Of a stretch of DNA of 64,000 nt, positions 49,877 through 61,220 are shown piece by piece. Each line of letters opens with the position of its first letter. Within the stretch, counting starts at the first letter, position 1. The stretch is from the NCBI GenBank assembly GCA_900323505.1, contig OOIN01000004.1:62001-126000 (forward strand), given 5' to 3'. Position numbers and translations under genes: made by a program. The notes under the pieces were generated by a model. It was not told the DNA's origin, searched no databases, and was given only the letters and a program-made list of their open reading frames with translations. Source of the DNA: Ustilago trichophora (lineage: Eukaryota; Basidiomycota; Ustilaginomycetes; Ustilaginales; Ustilaginaceae).

Positions 49877-51527
49877 TCAGGATTCGAGACCGTTGTTGCT
49901 TTCGTATTCGCGGCGCAGACGCTCATAGCGAGCCTTGTCGGCTTCAGCGCGGTCCAGGTAAGGCTGTTTTTCGGTCTCGCTGAGACTTCGCCACTTGGCG
50001 GCAGCAAGAACACTCTGCTTGGTGGTCTCCTGCTCGCCCTCAAAGACGGCTTGTGTCATGTTGGGGTCGGCTCGGATGGCACGGAGGAACAAGAAGTAGG
50101 CGGAAAGGGGCTTCTTGGGAGCGTTGGGATCCTTGAGATTACCCTTTCTCGACTTGCCGGCCTTTCGCTGAGCAGATCGGTAGAGGTTCTCTTGACGAAT
50201 GTCCTCGGGCGTGAGCTTGGACTTCCAGTCAGCCATCTCTCGCTCCCACTGCTCCTTGGCCTCAAGGCTGCGGCGGTGGAACTCTTGCTTCTTGGACTCG
50301 GGAAGAGCAGCGTAACGCTGACCGGCATCTTTGGCGACGTGGGCCACGTTGAGACGCTCGTCGGGGCTCTGAGCCTTGATCTTCTGGAGCTCCTCGGTGA
50401 AGAAGATCTGCCATGCCGAGGGAGCCTGCTTGGGAGGCTTCAGACGCGACTTGAGGGCAGAAGGCTTGGGAGGATCTTCGCTCTTCTTGGCCTTCTTAGC
50501 AGGCTTGGCCTCGGCGGCAGGCTCGGGCTGGGCGTAAGGGTGAGCCTTTGCCTTTGCCTTTGGCGCATCGGCGCTGGCACCCTTCTTGGAGCCCTTGGTC
50601 TTGGGCTCGGGGGCAGCCTTAGCGGATGCAGCAGCGGCGCTGGCCTTCTTCTCGGCCTTGGGTGCCTTGGGAGCTTTCGGGGCCTTGGCGGTCTTGCCGG
50701 AGCCTTTGGCAGCAGCCTGGGTGCCGGTCGCGCTGGCGGCGGGGGCCGCAGCGGTGCCGGCAGACGAAGGAGGCGCGCCAGCCTGGCTAGGAGAAATGCT
50801 CTGAAGGTTCTGAGGCTGGAAGTACTGGTGGTAGTGCGATTGCTGACCGAAGCCGTGGTTGCCGAAGTCGCTGCCAGATGAGCCTCCGCCGGGAGCACCC
50901 ATCATGGGGTTGGAACCGGCACCGCCGACCATGCCACCCATGCCGCCGTGAGCAGCTTGTCCGGGGACATGCGAATAGTGCTGCTGGGGCGATGAGTGGT
51001 GAACGCCGTAGCCATACATGGACATGGGACCGGTGTTCTGGCCACCCGAGATGTGAGCGTGAGAGGGGTTGGGCGAGTGCTGAGGATACGACAGCTGGGA
51101 GGGCATGGCATGCGACTGGCCGCCGTAGCCGTAGGCGTGGTGGCCCATGCTTCCGTGGCTGCCGTTGCTCTGGCCGGCGCCGAGAGGGGGAAGCTGCATG
51201 CCTCCGTAGTGAGACGGCGCGTTGCCGTTGTCCATACCGATGTTGCGCGAGTGCTGTTGTGTAGGCAGAGGAAGTGTTGGATTGTCAGCATGGTTGAAGA
51301 GTCTTTGCAGACGCGATACACGCGTCATTTTGGACGCGCTGGAAGAATGTATCGAGCAAACCTACCATAGCTGCTGGGTTGAAATACTGGCCTCCGGAAA
51401 CGTCGTCGGAGCCTGAGTGACCGTGGTGATGATGACTGTGGTGGCCAAGTGCGTCAGATGGTTGCATTCTTCGGGCCTGGGCTTGAGCGGCCGCTTCTTG
51501 CGGCGATACGAGGTGCTGCGAGTCCAT
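49877..51527 (-). CDS. Two-HMG-box protein (two exons)
   Basis: Exons 51527-51366 and 51253-49877, with an intron 51365-51254 (GTAGGT donor, ACAACAG acceptor, phase 0), give 512 residues. The N-terminus is Gln/Ala/His-rich (HHSHHHHGHSG) and the middle Gly/His/Met-rich, then an Ala/Lys/Pro-rich linker (KAPKAPKAPKAEKKASAAAA). HMG box A lies at about 322-392 (APSAWQIFFTEELQKI...EFHRRSLEAKEQWEREM) and box B at about 428-505 (DPNAPKKPLSAYFLFLRAI...KARYERLRREYE). Tandem HMG boxes with a glutamine-rich N-terminus recall yeast Ixr1-type DNA-bending regulators, but orthology is not shown. A role in chromatin or transcription is likely. Confidence 0.85.
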
Positions 51528-54435
51528 GGAAGAACAGCACGTCAGTAAAATTGGACTCGGCGCGAAGCTTCGCGTATCACTTCAAATGCGCAACTAGGAT
51601 CGCGACGACAGGAGCACGGGGAGAATTCGGGGGAAGGAACGATGGCACAGCGGGGGAAGACAAGACACGTGGAGAAGACGAGATGAAGGTGTTCGGGGTT
51701 GTCAGCCGATGAGCAGGACGCGTCATATGGGCGCAACCAACGCGTCTGGGGAGAGGACACTTACACGCGTTCTGAAGTGAAGGCGGGCGTCGACGTCGCG
51801 AGTGGAGCTAACGAGACGTGTGGCGAGGGAAAAGCCACTGCTTCAATGACAAAGGTGCAAGCAAGAACACGAGCCGAGTTAGAAAACAAGCTCGAAGAGA
51901 GGGGAATATGAAGGAGAGGGAGAGGCAAATGACGAGGGCCGAAAGGGTCGGTAACGAAGACCGGGGTAGTGGAGGAGAAGTGGATGGATTATTTGGTGGT
52001 GGGAGATTGATTGGATTGTGTGGTCTGATGGACTGATGCGCCTCCGCGCTGCGCAGCTACCACGGCCAGTCAGCCAGTCAGCCAGTCAGCCACAGCAAGA
52101 GCGAACGGATGGAAATCGAGACGCGTCGGGTTGGGGCCAGCAGCAGATCAGTCTTTTCCCTCCAACCAAAAAAAGCGCGACGAGATGTTTCTCTCCTTTG
52201 AATCGGAAACCCGAATAGTCTGCGATCGGAGGACTTGAGATCGGAGACACAAGAAGAAAAAACTGTTAGATTGCGAGGGAAGCGATGGACAGGGAGGCGA
52301 ATCGGCCATCGCGACTGAGCCACTCGAATCCATCCATCGCCTTGTTTGTAAAGAGTGGCGGATGCAAACTTCGCCATCATTTACTTGGCAATGACGGCGA
52401 ATGGATGTCAATCCGGGACCTATTCCATCCGAGTGTCTGATCTGTGCTTGGTTCGGACATAGGCGGCGGCCACTGGATGACCTCGAGCACACTGTTGATG
52501 TACAGGCAAGGGGTAAAAGACCAGAGAGGATGACACTGATTACATGGGTACAATCACCGCCACACCGACACTTGAACATGTGTGTGTCAAGATGGTCTGT
52601 CAAACCTTGTTGCATCGAGCCACGACTGCAGCCGAAGTGAAGTCTGCGACGACCATGCGGAGGGCCACATGGCGTGCTAAAGGTTACCAGAGCACAGGCA
52701 CAGAGACTGAGAGACAGGGCGAGACCGGCAACACGACGAGGAGGACGGCGCGCTGACGAACAAACGGACGGAGCAACAAGCAACGACGTGAAAAGGAAAG
52801 TGTGGCAGAATGGCTGCTTTGGCAGTGACCAAGCACCAGACAACGAAGACCCGGAGGCTCGGGAGGCAGGGCTGGCAGTCAGGAGGGAGAGGAGCGAGAG
52901 GAGGACGAGGCACTTACCGACAACGGAGAAGACGATGAAAAGGCTTCGGTGGGTCGATGCCTCCTTCGAAAAGTGTGACTGTAGAGGGGAAGGGAGGGAG
53001 GGATCTAGTCTGGTGTGATGTAGTACTGAGGCAGAATGCAAGCGTCGAGCACCGCTCCTTTGTCGCCAGGCGAAAGGGAGCAAGAAGGGGGCGACGACGG
53101 ACAAAGTGCGAAGGGGCAGCAAAAAGACCCAGCGACCAAATGAAGTTTCGAGCTGCGAGACAAGGCAGCCACAAGGTGCAGAACAAAATAAAGGGAGACG
53201 ACGCAGACAAGCGGAGAACAGAGAGCAAGGCAGAGGGGCAGGCAGAGAGGCAGGCAGAGAGGCAGGCAGGCAGGACGAGCAAGATAGATGAGGACAGGGC
53301 GGCGGCGGGACGGCGTCAGAAAGGGGAAAGCTAGACGACGAGCAAAGGCTCCAGACCAGCGAGGACACCCGTAGAGGGGAAAGATGAGATGAATGGAGAC
53401 GAGGGTGCAGGTGGCGCGAGTGGGCAGGATTCCGTGCACGCAGAAGAGAAGGGAGAGGATGGAAGGACAAGAAAGTCTGATCGACGAGGCACACTTACGG
53501 TGAGAATGTAAAATAAAAAGGGAGGGGCACAATGTGCAGGGAGACGGTGATGGTGGGAGCGAAGGGAGCAGCAGAGACAGACGTTGTTCAAGTTTGTGCG
53601 GCATGTCGGTGAGATGAGACGAGAAACTCAAATGGGCGGCGAACAACGAGTCGGAGGGGGCGGGACCGCACCAATTCACAAACAGGGATGTGCAGCACCA
53701 GCATCAGCACCAGCACAAGCAGCCAAGGCCCCCCAAAAAAAGTTTGACACAACTTGGCTTTGGGATTTCAGGTCGTCACATTTTATTTTATTTTTTGGCA
53801 GAAGAGGGAGAAGTGAGAATTTGCTAGTGAGCAGCACCATATCCCAAGGGCTGCACAAATTTTAAAAGGATGAGCATACAGAGCCGAAGCCGCCAGTTGG
53901 CCCATACCGATTACAGGGACGTGGCGTGAGAGAGACCAGGTTGAAAGCAGATGAAGTGCCTTCCGAGCTTCGCTATCTACTGTACTGTACTGTACTGTAC
54001 AGGTGATCTGCAATTTCGGCCTCGTGCAGGATTCAGGCATTCTCTGTCTACGCTAAAGGGTATAGACTGGCTTTTCGCGATCGATCCGAGATTGAGTGCT
54101 TTGTCCCTCTTGGCTTGCAGCGCTATGGTGTAACTTTGTTGATCCAGATTGAAGGAGACTCTTTGGCCTGCTTCCTGTGCTTACGAGCTCCATAACGAGC
54201 GCGCAAGGCAAGAAAACTCTTTGTCTGTAATCTCAAGTCAAGCTGTCCTCACGTTTTGAAGTTCTTCTCCCTTGTCTGTCTCTGTATAGTGCGTGTGCAG
54301 CGAGTTCCATTTTGTATTTTCAATGGCGTCTCAAGCCCGCACGAGCCATGCAATTGGCCAGATGGGGCCTTCTAGAATCGGGTACATCACAATCCCATCA
54401 GATCGATCCGACAAAATCCCACACGAACTGCGAGC
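51528..54435. other. Long purine/pyrimidine-skewed region upstream of the HMG gene
   Basis: Nearly 3 kb without a convincing gene. Between about 51590 and 53650 the plus strand is strongly purine-rich, so the HMG transcript strand is C/T-rich. It contains GGCAGGCAGAGA tandem units at 53230-53277. A 448-codon open frame on the minus strand (52148-53494) is Ser/Leu/Pro/Cys low complexity and probably reflects this skew. A TACTG tandem tract lies at 53978-54002. Confidence 0.6.
53978..54002 (+). repeat. Tandem TACTG/GTAC tract
   Basis: Four to five overlapping copies of TACTGTAC in a row, ending in TACAG. The same short motif occurs singly or doubly in many other intergenic stretches of the window. 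Confidence 0.88.
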
Positions 54436-55821
54436 CTAAGAATCCAGGGTCTGCCAGCCAATCTGGAACCATCTGTACGTCCTCGCAAGGCCTCCTTCGG
54501 GCTGACTTTGGCTCGCGTCTTCGGTTCGAACGACTGCGTTCCATGCTCCAAAGTTCTCGTAGCCCTGGTAGTCTTTCTCTGACAAAACGACCAGTTGAGG
54601 ACGGCCCACATCTTGCTTTGGCTCAAAGGCTCGGTAGACGGCTTGCATCTCTTGCTGATGCGTTGGTCTGAGCGGAACCATGACATGCAACAGCGCCTTG
54701 AAGTCGCTTCGAGTGTCTGATTGCCGAAGAAGCTTTTCTGCAACCGATCGGATCCACAGGGGGTGGACAGGATCGTAAACGCAGTCTGTAGACAGGCCAA
54801 TCGAAATGCGTGTGTCAGCTCCGTTCTTCCTGGAAGGGCGATAGCCGCCTTTCTACATACCTGCTGCAACGAGGAGATCAAATGTGCCTGCATGTGCTTC
54901 AACATCGAGATTGATGGCCCAGTCAGAGCCATTGGAAGCGACTAAATCTTTGGGTAAAGTCTGAGATGTCAGCTCTTGAGCTAGACCCAAGCTTTTTCCA
55001 CTCTGCGAGCGATGTACGCTCTGCCAGTCCAGACAACGCGCGATAACGCTGACTGCTGAGGTCTGAATGGCTGGTTGAGCGTTACGATCAGCGTTGGAGG
55101 AAGCACAGCCATTCAGAGAGATGTTGTGCGACAGGTTCTCAAGCACCGTTGGATGGTAATCGGTACAGAACACTTGTGTGTTTTGCTCTGCGCGATGGTG
55201 TCGAGACCAGAGCGCCACGGCGAGGCCGACTAGACCAGTGCCGGCACCGAGCTCAAGCACCTTGATATCACGACCGGCATGAACGTCCAGCGGTAAGATG
55301 AGCTGCGAGAGGATGGGAGCAGCACCCCATGTATGAGTGCCGAGAGAGTCGTGAACCAGCGCACCATCCCTGAGTTTGACTGCGAGAGCGCCGTCGTCGA
55401 GCTGGAAGACGTGATCCTGAATAGAGGCGCCTGCTGCCATCCTACCAGCTGAAAGAGCAAGTAGTTCTGCGCATCGTTCCGAGAGGGCCTCGGCCTGTGC
55501 TGCCGTGACCTGGTCGTCGAACGACGTCATGGTGAACTCTGAAATGAGTCTGGTGAGCCATCGTGTTACATAGCTCTTTTCGAACGACTCGACTTCCCTT
55601 GGTGGTTGTTCGAACGATGGAAGACTTGTCGTCTCGGATTGCTGGTGCGATTCTTGAAGGTGCGGGCGTGCATGACGGATCTGGCCACCGCTGGCGCCAA
55701 GCACATGGGCTAGGCTTTCGAGATTACTGCGAATACTGTCCAAGCATTCTGTCGAGCTCAGGTCGAGCGTCTTCAAGTGTCGAAGGTCGCGACTTGGGAG
55801 GAAGTCGGGATGACCCGACAT
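54436..55821 (-). CDS. Family-16 lysine methyltransferase, Efm2-like (two exons)
   Basis: Exons 55821-54861 and 54785-54436, with a 75-nt intron (GTATGT donor, CTACAG acceptor), give 436 residues. The codon across the joint is Asp, restoring LLVAADCVYDPVHPLW, the D/E-C-V-Y-D-P motif of methyltransferase family 16. Upstream are THTWGAAPILSQLIL, motif I VLELGAGTGLVGLAVA (about residues 185-200) and CTDYHPTVLENL. The N-terminal 170 residues include YVTRWLTRLIS, as in Efm2-type enzymes that methylate translation elongation factors. Substrate assignment is tentative. The first ATG of the conserved-looking frame (55821) was chosen; a later ATG (before TSFDDQV) is possible. Confidence 0.82.
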
Positions 55822-57263
55822 GCAAGCACCGGTGCTAGCGCGCAGGTTGCGCGTGGATGGGAGATGTGGCGCAGATGAAGGAATTGGGCAGGCTGGTGGT
55901 TGTTCTCGAACCCTTTCCTTGTGCGGGCGTTGGAGAAGCAGATCTTCTGGCTCGCCTGGCAACAAATTTTCAGAAAGGTTGGACCCTGAAGTGGGGATGG
56001 AGCAACATACACAACAACAAAAAAAAGAGGCGCCAGAAACAAATCTGGAAGGGAAAATAAGGCGGTCAAAAACAGGATTGAAATGCATATCAAGCAAGCC
56101 GCAGACATGCTACAATGCAACAATGCAAGATCTCTTTCCGCATGTCGGGTTCAGAGCCCACACCATGCTGCTGCTCAGACCAATGATGCTAATGTGGCCG
56201 GGAAGCGCATTTTAGCGGCTGGGGTGACACACAGGGGCCAAAGCACTTGGTTGCGTCACCACTGTCAAAGAAACGCTGGCTGCGTGTCTCCATTCTGAAG
56301 ACGCAAGTCGGACTGTTAAAAGTCGAGGGCAATCTCTCATCACCTGCAACAAAAGTGCTCGGGCGAATATCTACCATCCCCCGCTCAATTACAAAGCACA
56401 ATACCGCACTGGCTGTGCCTTGCATTGCAGTGCTGGGACGAACAAGGCTGAACAGTAGATTCCGATTTGAGATGCCGCAATGGGAAACACAAATGGGGTT
56501 TTTTTTTTTTTTTGGAACATGCAGCCGAACATCACATGGAATCGCTTGAGATGGTCCGCGAAGTGACGGATCGCTGCTCCGTGGAAGGAGAAAAGAACGG
56601 GACCAGGCTCGGTTGAAAAAGAGTCAGCTTCGAGGCTCTTTGTCGCAAAGAGGCTCGAGATGGACGCCTCTCTGGATTTCAATTTGGAATTTTAGGCCTC
56701 GCGATCGCAGAGTAGTCACATACAGTAGTGTGGTTCGAAAGATGACAGGGCATTGCGAGCCAAAGCGAGCTCAACATGATGTCAGTCATTGGAATCTGCA
56801 ACGTGACGATCTCGTATGGGCCAAAAAACTCTGGCATGCTTGCTGACACCTTCTTAAATTCATCCTCAACCGGCTAATGCTATCCTAGCCAACCTTGACA
56901 ACCCTGCCGTCATGCTCACCGGCGGCGTTCATCATGTGCCACCTAGCTAGTACAATGAAAGGATCGCCTCAGCCGTCTCAAGGATCCCTGCGTTCTGCAG
57001 CACACACATACTCGACCCGCTCTGATTTGATTTTTCCCACTTTTGGCCAAGTTGGGCGAGCCAAGGCCAAAAAATTCCCGCTTGGCGATCCTCGAAACGG
57101 ACGGACGGCCAAGTCGACTAACTAACTTCTTGGCTTCTCCTGGCGTGTGCCGCTTGCATGCGTGTTTGCTTGCATCTCTGTGTGTGCACAGTGTGCTTCT
57201 CTCGAGTGGGATCGTGGCTTTGAGAGCAGCAATCCCTGCATCTGTTCTCTTTAGGGCCAACTC

Positions 57264-57318
<55 letters not shown>

Positions 57319-58082
57319 TTCTCTCTCCAGACCTCGCTAGAAGTGCTTCAGACCGCAGGCTTGGTCGATCCTCGAAGCCCTGGCTACTCTACTGGCGCGG
57401 TACGGCACACTTGGGTATACTTTGGCGAGAACATTGTTACGCAGCTTTGCAGCTCCGACGACCAAGTTCCACACTTCACCACCGCCATCAATCCCCCGCT
57501 GTGTCAAACCCTACTTGGCCGGATTGATACTCAGCTCATCTGCCCTGCAGCTGCGTCCTGTCTCCCGCGCATCCTTGTTCTCGCCCTCGTCCTTCCGATT
57601 TCGCCGGTTGTGCCTACTTGCTCGTCATCAAATTCACCTTGTCCCGCCTATTCTCAAATCTCTCAAATCTCTCACACACTCTCTCTCTCACACACACAAA
57701 CACGCTTGTTACAACAAGCATTCTTCGCAATTCCTTTCTGGTCTCCACAATCTTCTTCCACTCTCTCGATCCTCATTCACGACACCTCGTTTTCTACTCA
57801 TCTCTGGCTTCTTGCGTGCCCTGGGCGCAGGGCAGTCGTGTCTTTATCATCATCCACCACCACTATCATCTCACAGGATCCGGATCAAAGCGACACATGC
57901 CCAACACGACATCAAGACCTCAGCTTGAATCCGGCCCGCATCTCGAGCAGCTCCATCATCTTCACTAGAATCATGTCAAAATCATTTTGATCAGGTCCCC
58001 TCCAACATCCCCTCCAACAGAAGCGCGACCATCAAAAGACACTGTCACTACTTCATTACCCTCCGATACTGCGGAAGCAAGC
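55822..58082. other. Intergenic region with a (CT)n tract
   Basis: About 2.2 kb. It has a T run at 56500-56514 and a long (CT) tract at about 57267-57330, followed by C/T-rich sequence to the next gene. Open frames across the tract encode Ser/Leu repeats and are not considered real. The S/T/P-rich frame just upstream of 58083 could be an extra coding exon entered at an acceptor near 57992. Confidence 0.55.
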
Positions 58083-59267
58083 ATGTCGCAACCAAATACG
58101 GCTGCCATCGCTGTCGCCTCGATCTTTGGAGGCATTGCACTCATCTTTGTCGCATACAAGACTTATCGCAAGGTGTGGAACTGCATGCATCGCCCAGAAC
58201 AGCTGCCTCCCATCAGCCAACCACCCACAGCCTACCATGGTGGAGTCGTCATGTCCACCGTTTCAGAAATTCCCACCTTTCACTCAATACGGAGGACCGG
58301 CAGCTCCCACAACTATCTCGCCGCATCATCCGCATCCAACGTCACCTCGCCTCAGCATGATGGTCTCACTTCGACCTCCACTAGCGAAATGCCATCGCCC
58401 TCAATTCGAGCTCTCGACTCGATAGTGCTTTCTTCACCCTCGGACATCTATGATCCTCACTACAGGGGCGCATCTACCATTTCTAGCTCGTCGTCCACCA
58501 TGACCCTGAAGCGATCCTACCTCAAGTCGGCATCGGCATCACAGCTTTCATACTTGTCGAACTCTAGTCGCCGCGAATCGTACTTGCCTCACTCGCCGCT
58601 CAACAGAGATTCGATCCAGATCATCCCTCCACAGCCACTTGGGTTTGGTGGAAATATGGCCATGGCCACCGATCAAAAGACGCTGGCTTTCAGCACCAAC
58701 AGCGGCATCGGCGCATCCGAAGACTTTACAAGCGGTCTCGTCTGGACCGATCCATCTGACCATGGCAGCCGCTCACGCAGCTCTCATCGACCACATTTGG
58801 CGCAACAAAACAGGCAGAGATATCTCATGGAAGGCCCCATGTCTACACGCAACAGCGAAGCGCCCAGTCTGCTTTCGTCATCCCAAGGTAGCCCTCTGGC
58901 TCAAACCATGCCTTTGGAGCATTCGCCCGATGGAGAATCACCTTTCGGCAATGCGACACCACCAGACTCACAACAAGCAAACACGCAGAGTGAATCGCGG
59001 CTCGAGTCCAAGCCGTCCATCATCAACTCGCAGCTGTTAGGTGCAAAGGACAGTCCGCTTCAGAGATTGCAGAGCAACGCAGGGCAAGCACAGCCTCCTC
59101 CGCACATGCGCCTACCTTCGGATGGTAACAGCAACCGATCCGACTCGGACGCCTCGCCCATCCTGAGTCCGTTTGTGCATCATTCCAGCCCGCCAAGCAC
59201 GGGTGACCGGGCTGCTTTGAGTTCTCCAGAATCTTCGAGCGCTGACGCAGGCACAACCGCCACATAA
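58083..59267 (+). CDS. Single-pass membrane protein of unknown function
   Basis: From the ATG at 58083 the protein has 394 residues. A transmembrane segment (IAVASIFGGIALIFVAYKTY) follows within ten residues and is bounded by the basic RKVW stretch, so the long Ser/Pro-rich C-terminal part is probably cytosolic. The frame is open upstream for about 32 more codons rich in S, T and P, which would suit a short extracellular stalk; an unseen 5' exon with a signal peptide is therefore possible. The cytosolic part has no domain I recognise, only repeated serine clusters (STISSSSSTMTLKRSYLKS) that look like phosphorylation targets. Type-I fungal wall-sensor-like proteins have this plan, but nothing proves it. 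Confidence 0.6.
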   Translation: MSQPNTAAIAVASIFGGIALIFVAYKTYRKVWNCMHRPEQLPPISQPPTAYHGGVVMSTVSEIPTFHSIRRTGSSHNYLAASSASNVTSPQHDGLTSTSTSEMPSPSIRALDSIVLSSPSDIYDPHYRGASTISSSSSTMTLKRSYLKSASASQLSYLSNSSRRESYLPHSPLNRDSIQIIPPQPLGFGGNMAMATDQKTLAFSTNSGIGASEDFTSGLVWTDPSDHGSRSRSSHRPHLAQQNRQRYLMEGPMSTRNSEAPSLLSSSQGSPLAQTMPLEHSPDGESPFGNATPPDSQQANTQSESRLESKPSIINSQLLGAKDSPLQRLQSNAGQAQPPPHMRLPSDGNSNRSDSDASPILSPFVHHSSPPSTGDRAALSSPESSSADAGTTAT

Positions 59268-59694
59268 ATCTAGCCGAAGCATGCTGCATCGTAATCAAGT
59301 TTAATTTTCTGTGTTTCTGTAACAAAATCGAAGTTGGTTCGGAACTTGTCAGCCTGTGTCATGCCCTAGTATCGCTACCGCAAGATGGCAAGATGGGAGT
59401 ACTCCGACAAATTTATCGGAGAGAAAGTTCCAATGTCGGGAATGAACGCCGCCGCTGAAGCAGCCTGAGAAGTCAATCGCGGTCTATCTCACGACCTTGT
59501 GGCCAAACCTCCGTTTGGGAAAAGCTGTACAGTGATTGGCACAGATAGAGACCTCCAGACGCCTTAGCGACACTCGAATGAGAGCTTGACGAACAATGCA
59601 CACACAGGTTACACTGACGTCGTCTGCCAAAAATGCAAGAAGAAAAGTTTGGAAACGGAAACGCGATCAGGAAAAGAAAAAGAAAAAGAAACAC
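59268..59694. other. Intergenic region between membrane protein gene and tRNA
   Basis: About 430 bp. A (GAAAAA)-like purine tract lies at 59669-59690 next to the tRNA 3' end; read on the minus strand it supplies T runs suitable as a Pol III terminator. Confidence 0.55.
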
Positions 59695-59767
59695 GACCCC
59701 AGGCGGGCTCGAACCGCCGACCTCAGCATTAACAGTGCTACGCTCTAACCAACTGAGCTATGGAGTC
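59695..59767 (-). tRNA. tRNA-Asn (anticodon GTT)
   Basis: A 73-nt intronless tRNA on the minus strand. The acceptor arms GACTCCA and TGGGGTC pair over seven bases (one T-G). The D arm reads TAGCTCAGTTGGTTAGAGC (A-box). The anticodon stem TAGCA/TGCTG closes the loop CTGTTAA, giving anticodon GTT. The T arm GGTTCGAGCCC contains the B-box GGTTCGA. CCA is not encoded. T-rich sequence on the transcribed strand follows the 3' end. Confidence 0.97.
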
Positions 59768-60105
59768 CTGCTATGCCAGAAAGCTCAGCTGAAACATCTA
59801 TATACAGCACCATCTAAACGATCAATCACAAAGGGATCGAATGCTCAGAAACGAAGCTTGGTGGAAATTAGCCTGCATAACCCCGAATCGAATTGTCCAG
59901 ACTCTTATTGGGTTGTGACAAGACACAAGTCGGTCAAACGAAAGAGGTTCTTCTCATGAAGGGTTGCAGATGGGTTGAGTGGGTTCGCAATGTATCTATT
60001 CACGAAACGCGAGGTCGGTGACGAAAGCTAGGAGAGTTTATACAATGACGACTGGCAATGCAGAGGCCAGCGAATTTGGAGGTGTAGTTGGTGAAGCGTG
60101 AGCAT

Positions 60106-61220
60106 TTAAGCAGCGGGTGCCGAGCCGTTCTCTGCGGGAGCAGCAGCAGCAGGAGGGGCGACGGTGGAACCTTCGCGCTCGTGCTGCTCCCTCTTCTGCT
60201 TCTCTTCCGCCCGGACCTTTTCGATGATCTGGCGACCCTCGTCAGTGTTCCACGGGCCTGCATCGGAGAGGGAGCAACCGCCTTGGCATTCGCACTTTCC
60301 ACCGAGGCTTGCGGGCAAGTTCTCGGCGGGGATCTGCTGAAGGAGCTCGTCCTGGTACTTGTGACCAAGGATCTTGATCTTTTCGACGGTGACGGGGTCG
60401 AGCCAGCCCTTGATGACGGACCAGACGGTGGTGAAGATGTAAGGCGAATTGATAATGTAGAACTTGCCCATGGTCTCGGGATAGTAGTGCTGACCGATGT
60501 TGGAGGCCTGCTGAACGTAGGTCGAGACCTTCCAGAATTGAGAGACACCGACGTTCTTGAGATCCATGATGGTGCACGAAGTCTCGACGAGCTCGCCCTT
60601 GTGAGCCGAGCAGACGGGGAGACGCTCTCGCTGGAACTTTTCGTACTCGACAACAAGCTTCTGGATCTGGCGTTCTGGGGTGGTTCTGTGGATTAGAAGG
60701 CCATGATCAATGTCAGACGGATCAAGTCAGTAAACAATGCACGGGTGTGCGCAATCGGCAGAGAAGAAGCAAAGGAGACGTACACCTGGTAAAGGGCCTT
60801 GAGGTCAAGTTTGCCGAGTTGCTCGATGTAGATGGGTCGACCGTCCTTGTCGGTCTTGTGGTAGTACTGAGGGTAGTACTGGTCGACCTTTTCCTTCTCG
60901 GGGTACTCGAAATTGTGGTAGAGCTCGTCGACCTTGAACTCGGACCTCCACTTTTCAGCCTCGGTAAACATGGCCTCTGTGGCGGGGAGGTCCCACTTTC
61001 GAGCGCGAAGGAAACGACACAAGCAGGCATCGTCGTGTCGCTCTGGGTTGAAGATGCCCTTTTGCTGGATGATGGTGCGGAACTGGTCGAGCGCCTCGCG
61101 TTGGGAGGCGTCGAGGTTGCCTGGACGTCCACTCTTTGCTGCGTCAGTCATTGGTGCTTGTTTGATCTTGGAGTCCTTCTTGCTTCCCTTGGAGGTGTCC
61201 TTGTCGTGTTTGCGAAACAT
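60106..61220 (-). CDS. SEC14: Phosphatidylinositol transfer protein Sec14 (two exons)
   Basis: Exons 61220-60784 and 60685-60106, with a 98-nt intron (donor GTGTACGT region, acceptor CCACAG), give 338 residues. Phase 2 splicing yields LKALYQVTTPERQIQKL, matching the Sec14 family across the joint. The N-terminal CRAL-TRIO-N part has LCRFLRARKWDLPATEAMF; the lipid-binding domain has GRPIYIEQLGKLD, ETSCTIMDLKNVGVSQF, YYPETMGKFYIINSPYIF and LPASLGGKCECQGGCS. Sec14 exchanges phosphatidylinositol and phosphatidylcholine and keeps Golgi lipids suited for secretion. The Ala/Pro-rich tail after residue 310 is extra to the yeast protein (304). An alternative start at an ATG before TDAAKSG exists. Confidence 0.94.

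Noticed and set aside
52148..53494. 448-codon minus-strand frame rich in Ser, Leu, Pro and Cys
   Set aside because: It follows from the pyrimidine-rich strand; overlapping frames are open too and no motif is present. Treated as the leader of the HMG gene.
57043..57990. 315-codon plus-strand frame across the (CT)n tract
   Set aside because: It has Ser-Leu repeats from the simple tract and no domain. It may be leader sequence, although an upstream exon of the membrane protein cannot be excluded.
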